This document shows positions 1-7,859 of a stretch of 7,978 bases of DNA, in pieces. This DNA is from Candidatus Altimarinota bacterium. Lineage in GTDB: Bacteria; Patescibacteriota; Gracilibacteria; Absconditabacterales; Absconditicoccaceae. Numbering within the stretch: the stretch's first letter is position 1; each line of letters opens with the position of its first letter. The stretch covers positions 1 to 7,978 of the forward strand of contig JALUXR010000073.1 in assembly GCA_027013285.1 (NCBI GenBank). Reading direction: 5' to 3'. The notes beneath the pieces are model-generated. The model did no database searches. It saw nothing but the letters and a program-made list of their open reading frames with translations, and was not told the origin of the DNA. The position numbers were made by a program, and so were the translations under genes.

Positions 1-646
1 AAGTAATATAAGTTCGATTTGGCCCGGGATATCTATGATCCACTAAATTTTCCTTTACATCCACAGTTACTCATCATAAATCATTTACTAATTTTTCAAA
101 TCATCAAAAATCAACCAAAACATAGTAATTTATCTGAATTCAAGTAATTTGTTTAATTTTCTGTTCTAATTTTGTAGCAGCTTTTCAAAAATTCTTGGTC
201 CTATAATATTCAGTAGCAAAAATAGCATTTATTCTACCTCCAGAATATTTATCATATTTTACATACAAATCCCTGGGGATAGAAAGAAAAGTTAAAGTTC
301 ATAATTTAGGATTTAAAGATGCAATCATTATAGTATCTGTTAAATATGGTCCATCATGTCATTTTCATCATACTCACATTAATAATATATTTATATTTCA
401 CAAACTATCTTTTTTCGCAGGTTTACTCATCACAGTTGAAACTTTTTGAACAACTAACCAAACAGTTTTCTTAACATAATTTCATAATACATTTGAAATA
501 CTACTCCATAAGAAAAATATAGAAAAAATAATAACTAAAACTATCAGCCATTTAAAATAATGTTTAACAAAGGATATATCTTTCTTTTTCTTGACTTTAG
601 GTTTTTTTAATGACTTATTATCAAAACTATTTTTTAATCAAAACAT
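1..646 (-). CDS. LCP (LytR-CpsA-Psr) family cell-wall polymer ligase, N-terminal part
   Basis: LCP enzymes sit in the membrane and transfer lipid-linked anionic glycopolymers onto the cell wall. Read with TGA = Gly, 215 residues are present before the window edge cuts the gene. Residues 14-32 are Lys-rich and probably cytoplasmic. One membrane segment spans about 33-50. The extracytoplasmic LCP domain begins near residue 84 with NILLMGVGGKGHDG, then YLTDTIMIASL (Asp104), LSIPRDLYV (Arg125, Asp126), GGRINA (Arg138), VDFGGFEKLV (Asp179) and DLGGVTVDV, ending at RYPGPN. These Asp and Arg positions are the ones the family uses to bind the polyprenyl pyrophosphate and metal. The start is the ATG after AAAAAATTT. 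About fifteen glycines are encoded by TGA, including three of the four in GVGGKG. The gene follows the DUF134 gene by 27 nt and is probably the last visible gene of the pheT operon. The family is certain; the polymer attached is unknown. Confidence 0.95.
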
Positions 647-673
647 AAATTTTTTATTATTTTTATAAACTTA

Positions 674-946
674 CTACTTTCAACAATTAAATTCTATAGA
701 ATATCAATTTATAAGAGCTTTTGCAATCTTTTTATGTGCCTGATTATACAAATTCATAAAAGTTGATTTACTAATTCACATTCTTCTTCATCAATCAATA
801 CAACCACAATCATCCATATCTTTTAATTTAATTGCTTGTAATTCCTCCGCATTTAATATTACATTTCAATTAATTTCTAAATTTGGAGTAAATTTTGTAT
901 GTTCCAGACAAATATCTATAATTTTACATTTCTTAGGTCTTGCCAT
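674..946 (-). CDS. DUF134 / UPF0251 family helix-turn-helix protein
   Basis: This is a 90-residue protein with the DUF134 (UPF0251) layout. It opens with MARPKKCK, matching the family's PRPRxCR start, followed by FTPN, then LNAEELQAIKLKDMD, the usual dEleAlRLaD block. The helix-turn-helix follows in GGRRMGISKSTFMNLYNQA (residues 52-70), and the family's KxAxALxxG tail appears as KIAKALINGYSIEFNCGK. Length is close to the family norm of roughly 100. Six of its seven glycines are TGA codons, so a standard-code reading destroys it. It has five cysteines (7, 13, 47, 49, 88), including a CGC where relatives usually have a Gln/Glu-rich stretch; metal or redox sensing is conceivable but not shown. 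DUF134 proteins are presumed DNA-binding regulators and their targets are mostly unknown. It starts 9 nt after the pheS stop, so the two are almost certainly cotranscribed. No Shine-Dalgarno sequence is visible. Confidence 0.9.
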
Positions 947-955
947 AGTAAACTT

Positions 956-1972
956 TTAACTTTGTAAAAATCTTAAATCACCAGAATTAAACAATCTAAT
1001 ATCTTTTATTCAATATTTCACAGCAACAAGTCTTGTAATTCATATACCAAAAGCAAATCATCTATATTTTTCAGTATCAATTCATCATTCTTTCAAAACA
1101 TTTGGATGTATCATACCAGCACCAAAAATCTCTATCCAACCAGTTCCTTTACACAAAGAACATCATTTTCAATTACAAATAGGACAAGAAACATCTCATT
1201 CAAATCATGGCTCTACAAATGGAAAATATGCAGGTCTAAGTCTAATCTTTACAGCTTGTCAAAATACACTTTCAAAAAACTTTTCCAAAAATCAGATTAA
1301 ATTAGCTAATGAAATATTTTCATCTATAACAACTCATTCTAATTGCCAAAATGTAGTATCATGACTTGCATCGGTATTTTCTGCCCTAAAAACTTTTCAA
1401 GGAATCATTACTTTACAAGGAGCTCAATACTTTTTCATGATTTCATTTTGCCAAGAACTAGTTTGTGTTCTTAAAACTAAATTATCTCTATTTTCATCTG
1501 TTTGGTCAAGATAAAAAGTATCTTGCATATCTACAGCAGGATGATCTTTTGGAATATTTACAGAAAAGAAATTTTGATATTTAGTCACTATTTCATTACC
1601 TGATTCTATTACAAATCACATATTTTTTAAAATATCTTCAAGATATCTCCTAATTCACAATTGTAATCAATATGTTCATAATTTGTCCTTAACTCATCAT
1701 AATGTAATATCTACAATATCATTATTTAATAATTTATCTATTTGAGTTTTATATAAATTATCAAACTTTTCTTTTGCTTTAGTTTCTACAGAATTTTTTA
1801 AACTTGCTAATTCTTGTCATTTAGTTTTTTTCTCTTCCAAAGACAAATTTTTTAAATTTTTAAATTCAGCAGTAATAATTCATTTTTTTCATAAATATTC
1901 TTTCTTAACCTCTTCAAGTTGATCAATACTCTCAACTTTTTCTATTTTATTTAATATTTCTTCTAAATTCAT
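956..1972 (-). CDS. pheS: Phenylalanyl-tRNA synthetase alpha subunit
   Basis: PheS is the catalytic subunit of the heterotetrameric class II phenylalanyl-tRNA synthetase, charging tRNA-Phe in the cytoplasm. The 338 residues are full length. An N-terminal coiled-coil region (about 1-80) contains YLGKKG. The catalytic core shows HPAVDMQDTFYL (144-155), LRTQTSSWQ (167-175), PGKVFRAE (191-198), FWQLEGVVID (208-217) and the Phe-pocket AYFPFVEPG (248-256). Next come four cysteines in CPICNGKGCSLC (263-274), also seen in Bacillus-type PheS, then GAGMIHPNVL and the class II motif 3 in RGFAFGIGITR (304-314), ending with KDIRLFNSGDLRFLQ. Ala307 matches the Ala that sets Phe over Tyr selectivity. By motif alignment with Thermus PheS, His178 is replaced by Gln170, while the Arg204, Glu206, His212 and Gln218 equivalents are kept. 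About 23 glycines use TGA and only about 7 use GGN. It follows pheT by 63 nt. Confidence 0.99.
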
Positions 1973-2035
1973 ACTATTTATTTAGTTATATAAAATGTTA
2001 TCATAATAAAATTTCTACAATATAAATCCTATAAA

Positions 2036-4486
2036 TTATCTAAGCCTTGCTCAAGCCTTTTCAGCCTCTTTGATAGCCTTATCCATCACTTTATTTATAT
2101 CTTCATTTGTCATTTTCTCACCATAAATCTTGATAGTAAGTGCTATAGATTTTTCTTCTCATAAATCATAAATATCAAACACTTCTACATCTATTATTTC
2201 TTTTACTTTATTTACAGCAAACAATACTTTACCATAATTTTCTTCTTTTGAAATTACAAATGCTAAATCCCTACTTACGATTTGATCCTCAAGTGTGTAG
2301 TAATTCATCTTTTGAATAGCTTTGACTTTTGTCTTATTTTTCAGTTCTATAAGTTTATCTAAATCCATTTGAATAAATGTAATTTGAGATTTTTCAGATA
2401 TTTTAAATTCTTTGTAATAATAAGGATGAACTGTAGCTATCTTTCAAATTTCTTGTCTATTTAACAAAATCTTTGCATATTGTTTTGGATGAGACATAGA
2501 TTCTAACATTTCATCTTCTGGTTTATATTCCAAAAGTCATTTTAATCAATATTCTTGTAATAATTTATCTAAAGTATTTTTTAAAATAAATATATTATTT
2601 TCTTTGAAATTTTTAACTTCTTTTTGATAAACCATAGCTCAAGCTACTAACTTTTCTCCATTTTTTCTATCAAATATTCTACCAACTTCAAATACTTTGA
2701 TATCATCATATTCTCTAAAATTTTTTGCTACTACTTCCAATAAATTAAAACATAAATTTGGTCTTAAATATTTAGTTTCAGGAGAAACAGGATTTTGTAA
2801 ACTAAACAATCTGTCAGGATTTACTTGTTTGATTTTATGAACAGTTTCTAAATTTATCCAAGGATAAGTTTCAACTTCTGTAAATCTAAAATCTTCTACA
2901 AAAACTTCTTCTACAGTTCTTGTAAGTTCCACCTTTTCAGAATAAGGAACATTTTTCATAGTTTTAAATAAATCTTTTCATTTTATATTTTCATAACCAT
3001 AGATTCTAATAACTTCCTCAAAAATATCTTCTTTTATATTTATATCTGCAGGAGACCTCCAAAAAGGAACTTTTATTTGATTTCCATTAAATTCAAATCA
3101 TAAGTTTTTCAATATTCCTTCTATATTTTCTTGTTCCATCTCATCAATACCTGAGAAATTCTTTATTTTTTCAAAATCAAATCCTAAGTGTTTAGAATAA
3201 AGTTTTTTAACTTCATCAGTATAAAAATAATTTACACCACCAAGCTCATATTTTAAACCAGACATTTTTAATTGATCTAACAATAAAATCATAGCATACA
3301 AACTATAAAGTGGTGAAATATTTTTTTCAAATCTTATCTTTGCACCTGTTCTTAAATTTAATCTATTTGCAGTTTTTCTCACAACTATTGGATCAAAATT
3401 TGCTATTTCTACCAAAATATTACTTGTTTTTTCAGTTACTTGAGAACTTTCTCCACCAATAACACCAGCAAGAGCTAATATCTTTTCATTATCCTTTATA
3501 ATTATATCTCATTTTTCTAATTTATGTTCCTTTCAAGTTAAATCTATAAAAATTTCATCTCATTTTGCGTCTTCTACAGAAATATTTCCATTTATTTTAT
3601 CAGCATCAAAAAAATGTATTGGTTGACCTGTCAAAAGCATAAACAAATTAGAAAAATCTACAAAATTGTTTATTGGTTGTTCATCTAAATCTATCAACTC
3701 AAGCCTTTCTTTAAAAGCTGATTTTTTAATTTCTACATTTTTTAATTCCAAATTTATATAAGACCTAGTCGAAGCTGAATCTACAAATAATTTCTTATCC
3801 AAATTTGTAGAATGCTCCAAAATGTCGAAAATATTATTATTTTGAAATATTTCAAAAATTTGTGGAACATTATTCATGAAAATCTTTTCTTTTCAAAAAT
3901 TTTTATAAATAGCATTTAACTCTATAGCTTGACCAAGATGTCATGTAAGATCAGGTCTATTTGTAAGAGTTTTATTATCTATATCAAAAATAAAATTATC
4001 CAAAAATGGAACTTCCAAAGAAAGTTTTTTACCTAAATCAGATTTACTTAAATTATTTAAATCTTCATCCAAAATCCAAATACCATGAACATCCAAATCT
4101 TCAGCAATACCTAATTCATCTTTTGAACAAATCATTCCATTTGATTCAACTCATCTCATAACTACAGGCTTGATTTTCAAATCTTTAGATGAGATATAAG
4201 CTCAAGGTAATGCAACAGGAACATAAACTCATTTTACAATATTTACAGCTCAAGTAACTATTTGATAAGTTCATTTTTTCCCACAATCAACTTCTGTAAT
4301 ATACAAACTATCCGCATCAGGGTGTTTTTCACATTTTGTAGTCCATCAAATCACTATCTCATCTGGAATTTTTCTTGTATGAATTTCCTCTATTTCACAA
4401 GTTTTCAATGTAAGATAATCAGCAATATTCTCAGATTCATCTTTAATATTAATATATCTTTTCAATAAACTTCAACTAAATAACAT
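2036..4486 (-). CDS. pheT: Phenylalanyl-tRNA synthetase beta subunit
   Basis: PheT is the editing and tRNA-binding subunit that pairs with PheS. The intact frame encodes 816 residues, normal for the family, and about twenty TGA codons are read as Gly. The N-terminus has the usual LLKRYI start; an OB-fold tRNA-binding domain (about 38-150) contains KCEKHPDADSL, IVTGAVN, PVALPGAY and MRGVESNGMICS. NRPDLTGHLG follows near residue 180. The B3/4 editing domain (about 205-380) has LTGQPIHFFDAD and ALAGVIGGE. Then come IRFEKNISP, the B5 region with VPFWRSPADI and EEVIRIYGYENI (about 474-501), the inactive synthetase-like core with LQNPVSPETKYLRP, and a C-terminal FDX-ACB anticodon-binding domain (about 722-816) with SRDLAFVI, ending KAGARLR. 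The ATG lies 114 nt beyond the upstream gene's stop. pheT precedes pheS here, opposite to the common pheS-pheT order. Confidence 0.99.
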
Positions 4487-4534
4487 AAATTTCTAATTTT
4501 AAAAATTTAAAAAACTGTATTATTTCTTTTTATC

Positions 4535-4585
4535 TTTTTTATAAGAATATTCAAGAAAAGAACTTCAATTTAAACTTATAAAAAA
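4535..4585. repeat. Perfect 11-bp inverted repeat upstream of pheT
   Basis: On the + strand TTTTTTATAAG (4535-4545) is matched exactly by its reverse complement CTTATAAAAAA (4575-4585), across a 29-nt spacer. The inner part can extend the stem imperfectly on the minus strand: TTGAAG (4568-4563) against CTTGAA (4555-4550), with one G-G mismatch. T residues sit on the 5' arm and A residues on the 3' arm, the opposite of an intrinsic terminator, so this looks more like an operator or a leader structure for pheT than a transcription stop. AT-rich DNA makes chance repeats more likely, so function is only inferred. Confidence 0.55.
4538..4568 (-). promoter_or_regulatory. Candidate sigma-70-type promoter for the pheT operon
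   Basis: On the minus strand TTGAAG (4568-4563) is followed after 18 nt by TTATAA (4544-4539), or after 19 nt by TATAAA, about 50 nt before the pheT ATG. This is a plausible -35/-10 pair in the only sizeable gap ahead of pheT, and it lies within the inverted repeat at 4535-4585. In sequence this AT-rich such matches occur by chance, so it is a weak call. Confidence 0.25.
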
Positions 4586-4600
4586 ACACTATACATTAAA

Positions 4601-6562
4601 TTATATCTCAAACATTCTTTTATTATAATAACTAATATCAACTAAATTATCATAAACAAAAATAAAATCTAAAAGAAATATATTATCTGTAGTTTTATCT
4701 ATATTTCTTACTATTTCTACAAACCTATTATTTTGTTTAATCTTTGAAAAAAAATCTATATATTCTTTATAAGTCTCAATAAAATAATCATAAAATCATC
4801 TTATATCAATATTCACATATGAAATATATTTTTCTTCAAGTTTTTGAGAATATCAAGCAATATTTTGATAAATTATATATCCAAACAGACTTTCTCTCAA
4901 TCTAGACAAATTTAGAATATCTTTTGGTTTAAATTTAATTCAAACATACTGCAAAAACTTATAATAAACTATAAAATCTGGATAATAGATATTTTTCTTA
5001 AAATTCTTTATTTCCCTTTCTGATGGTGTGTAATCATTGAACATAGTAGAATAATATTTTGTAAGATAATTTCTTTTTCAATTATATTTTCACAATTCCA
5101 AAATATCTTGCTGAAAATTACTTTTTAATAATTCGAAATATTTAGGGTTTGCTATGGTCTCCACATTAGTTTTTTGATTAAAATCTTGTAAAATTACTTT
5201 TTTAGATTGTAAAGCAACATTATGACAAGCAACAGGTTCAGTATATTCTACAAATCTTGTAATCTTTTTAATGTTTTTCTTATGTTTTAAATAAAAACTT
5301 TCCATAAAATACAAATCATCCAATTTATAGTAATATTTTTTATCATATTCTAACTTAGAATTTTTATTTAATTTCTTATTTTCAATAACTTCCAATTGTA
5401 AATTATCTCAATTTCTATTTAACTTTCTATTGATAAGCAAAAGATAATAATCCAAAAATTGCTCATTTATTGAAGAAACCTTTTTTACATTTTCCATCAT
5501 TTCACTAGACATCATTTCTTGAATTTGTTCAAGTCATAATGAAGGATCTACATCTATTTCAATATTATCAGCATTATAATCTCTCAAAGCATTGATATAA
5601 TTTTCACTCCAATTCTCAAAATCTAAAATTTTATCAACCAACTCTTGTAAACTCATATCTACAGAAATATCAGAAATATGATCAAGTGAATCTACAAAAT
5701 AATCAAAAAAATCTACATTATTTGGATTTGAAAAATAAGCAATATATGAAGTATCCCCCCTCAACATATTTAACATAGTTATCATATCTACATCTAAGTA
5801 GTAAGTATATCTTTTCAAAAATACATTTTTTGTTGTTTTTCAAATAACTCTAGAAAATTCATCCTTATCAGGAAAATCCATCATCATTCCTGAAATAAAA
5901 TAATTATATAGCTGAATATCTGTATAAAGACGGTTCTCATAAACATTTGAAATTTGCTTTGTTGTTTTGTAAAGCAACATAAGAAAATCCGGCTCTTGAT
6001 CAAAAATATCCATTACTTGTTTTACAAAAGCTTCTACTTGTTTTAAATCCTTCTTAGGATTTTCAGTAATTTCTAAATGATAAACAGTAGCTCTAATTAA
6101 GTTTATCAAAAAATGTAGATTTTTATTGTCATCATCAAATTCATATTGCTTAAATCAAGCAAAAAACATCAAAATTATATAATCTACTGCATACAAAAAA
6201 GGATTTAAATATTTTATAATTTCATTCTCATCAAAATATTCGTAATAAGTCTTTAATGTAAAAAGAACATACGAATTTAAAATTGTATAAATATTGTAAT
6301 TATCAAATCAGTTTAGATTTGCATAAACTTTGTAAGCATAAAAAAAATGTTCTTCTTTCTGATCTTTAAATTTCAAGGTATGAGGTGTAAAATAAGAAAA
6401 CCTCGTATCCAACTGTATAGCTCTCCTATTTTCTACTCCATATTTTATAGAAATACCATACAAAAGTTTTGGATTTATAAGCTTCAAATGAAAATTTATA
6501 GGAGATAATTCTGATTTAGATATATTTGAAGGAAAATATTTAAGTAAAATATTTCTAAACAT
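4601..6562 (-). CDS. Unrecognised 653-residue protein
   Basis: I do not recognise this protein. Read with TGA = Gly it is one open frame of 653 residues carrying ten internal TGA codons (first at residue 85, then 136). The ATG is the first one after an in-frame TAG about 30 nt upstream, so the start is well fixed. It is rich in Ile, Lys, Asn, Tyr, Phe and Asp, with one Trp (FENWSEN) and one Cys (EPVACHN), and few Gly or Ala. There is no signal peptide. The hydrophobic stretch YIILMFFAGF (128-137) is too short and isolated to call a membrane anchor. The middle is acidic (DYNADNIEIDVDPSL), while KHKKNIKKITRFVEY is basic. Sequence character suggests a mostly helical, soluble protein. It ends 114 nt before pheT in the same direction. 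Its neighbours give no functional clue. Confidence is high that it is a gene and nil on function. Confidence 0.9.
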
Positions 6563-6580
6563 AAAATATATTTTAAATAT

Positions 6581-6619
6581 AAAAAACTACAGATAATTTA
6601 CTTAAATAAGTAGTTTTTT
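6581..6619. terminator. Inverted repeat with A-tract and T-tract, possible bidirectional terminator or leader hairpin
   Basis: AAAAAACTAC (6581-6590) and its exact reverse complement GTAGTTTTTT (6610-6619) enclose a 19-nt loop. On both strands the order is A-run, short CTAC/GTAG stem, T-run, as in a bidirectional intrinsic terminator, though the stem has only two G-C pairs and the loop is long. An alternative internal fold is TACTTA-AA-TAAGTA (6599-6612). On the minus strand the repeat ends about 18 nt before the ATG of the 653-residue gene, so it could instead be a 5' leader structure. Confidence 0.4.
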
Positions 6620-6624
6620 CAAAT

Positions 6625-6650
6625 AAAAAAAGAAGCATTTTTAGCTTCTT
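6625..6650 (-). terminator. Intrinsic terminator of the membrane/pilin-like gene
   Basis: On the minus strand AAGAAGC (6650-6644), a 7-nt loop TAAAAAT and GCTTCTT (6636-6630) form a perfect 7-bp stem that runs directly into a run of seven T (6631-6625). It begins 12 nt after the TAA of the membrane protein gene. Both position and structure are those of a rho-independent terminator, so the downstream 653-residue gene probably has its own promoter. Confidence 0.85.
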
Positions 6651-6662
6651 AAAATATTTATT

Positions 6663-7769
6663 TTATTCTTCAATATAATAACAACCTTCTTTAAAGTTAT
6701 GTTTAGCTAAATCAGTTTGAATAGTTAATTCAATTTTAGTACAAGTATCTCAGTTATTTTCAAATTTATTTATTAATTTTCATAATTCTTTAACTGAATA
6801 TATATCTACATTACAATCACTAGGATTTGACATTTTTGTAGCTAATACAAATCAAGCATTTTTAGTTCATTTACAAGAAATAGATCTATAAAAATATCAT
6901 TTATTAGTTATCGGATCTGTTGGTATATCCATCAAATAATCAGGTGTTAGTGTATTTCATAAACTTTTAGGATATTCTCATTGATCATTAAAATACATTG
7001 TCAATGCAGTAGATATAGTAGAAAAATTTGCTTTTCTTGCAACATCAAAAGCTCTTTGGTTAGTAGAAACATATTCCTTTTTAGATGATAAATCTATTAC
7101 TATAAAACTTATAGAAATAAATAACAAGACTCAATAAATTATTCATAATTCTTTTTTTGTTATACTTACAGAATTATCTAATCATACATAATTTTTCTCA
7201 TCTTTTAATATTAATATAGGAAAATATATAGGTTCAAAAAAGAATAACAATAATGCACTACCCACTCATTTTTTAAATTTTTTACTTATTCTCAAATACA
7301 AATAAGGATAATAAAAGAAATTCACAATAGGAATAACTCATAATATACTAAAATATCACTTTAATCATCATAATCTAGTAAATAAATACATAATATACAA
7401 TAAAGGTATAAGTAATCCAATAAGTGATAATATATACATAATAGAAGATTGTATATATTCCATTTTTTCATTTCAAAGCATTCAAGAATGATAGTCTCCT
7501 ACACCTATTTGAGTCATATGAGAAGAAGATAGACTTCCTCAAACTACACCTAAAGATGTATGTCCTTGGTCATTAAAACCTGCTGCAAATGAAAAATTAA
7601 AAAATAAACTAACTAAAAAAGTTACTAATCACAATATCAAATAAGCTATAACAAGATGAAAAAACGGAAACCATCATTTATTAATCTTTATTAATCTTTC
7701 TACCTTATAAAAAGCTACAATATTTATAACCACTAATAAAACCAGTAAAATAATTCAAAATATAGTCAT
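6663..7769 (-). CDS. Polytopic membrane protein with DUF5684-like region and C-terminal type IV pilin/pseudopilin-like domain
   Basis: The 368-residue frame carries about twenty TGA codons read as Gly. Membrane segments are predicted near residues 3-21, 36-57, 110-130, 139-159, 171-188 and 209-226. Residues 58-109 form a Gly/Ser-rich loop. Residues 128-196 resemble the DUF5684 family: GVIPIVNFFYYPYLYLRISK, then FKKG, then FFEPIYFPILILKD. The last membrane helix leads into a pilin-type globular domain (230-368): NQRAFDVARKANFSTISTAL, MYFNDQGEYPKSL and YLMDIPTDP are the hallmarks of type IV pilins and PulG-like pseudopilins. Four cysteines (299, 319, 343, 363) could form two disulfides outside the cell. 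The prepilin-peptidase Phe-Thr-Leu-Ile-Glu leader is absent, so it is probably not a polymerising pilin. The ATG was chosen for lack of a better marker; an in-frame TTG at 7841-7839 would add 24 hydrophobic residues. A terminator follows the stop. Function is unknown. Confidence 0.88.
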
Positions 7770-7808
7770 CTTTAAAATATTACAAAATAAAATCAGTCCT
7801 TTAAAGAC

Positions 7809-7838
7809 TATTATTACTATTATTATTATTATTATTAT
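7809..7838. repeat. ATA/TAT trinucleotide tract
   Basis: Seven perfect TAT triplets (ATA on the minus strand) fill 7818-7838, and after one interrupting C (7817) the pattern continues over 7809-7816. It lies between the superoxide reductase stop and the ATG of the membrane protein. On the minus strand it is in frame with that gene, preceded by TTG, and would encode a run of seven isoleucines if translation began there. Confidence 0.9.
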
Positions 7839-7842
7839 CAAG

Positions 7843-7859
7843 AGATTTTTATAAAATCT
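7843..7859. other. Short AT-rich hairpin at the end of the superoxide reductase gene
   Basis: AGATTTT (7843-7849) and AAAATCT (7853-7859) form a perfect 7-bp stem with a 3-nt loop, overlapping the last base of the superoxide reductase stop codon. On the minus strand it is followed by CTTG and the ATA tract rather than a T-run, so it is at best a weak terminator or a transcript-end stabiliser. Confidence 0.35.

Noticed and set aside
1106..1300. 64-codon open frame on the + strand.
   Set aside because: It lies wholly inside pheS on the opposite strand, in a region where the minus-strand protein matches the PheS pocket and zinc-like cysteines. The translation has low-complexity Ser/Thr/Lys content and no family resemblance.
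956..1972. UGA = Trp (Mycoplasma-type code 4).
   Set aside because: TGG is present at conserved Trp positions such as GWIEI, and TGA falls on family glycines such as PGKVFR, LGKKG and EGVVID.
4262..4468. 68-codon open frame on the + strand.
   Set aside because: It is antisense to the conserved N-terminal OB-fold part of pheT and has no recognisable features of its own.
2036..4486. pheT as a decayed pseudogene broken by many stop codons.
   Set aside because: All the interruptions are TGA, none TAA or TAG, and they fall on conserved glycines. There is no frameshift across 816 codons. Recoding explains it; decay does not.
4487..4600. T-box riboswitch or Phe-rich leader peptide upstream of pheT.
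   Set aside because: The 114-nt gap is too short for a T-box with its antiterminator, no T-box consensus is visible, and no short frame rich in Phe codons precedes a terminator.
7795..7809. AGTC / GACT hairpin between the superoxide reductase and membrane protein genes, as a terminator.
   Set aside because: The stem is only 4 bp with a 7-nt loop, and the following sequence is T-rich but interrupted; too weak to call.
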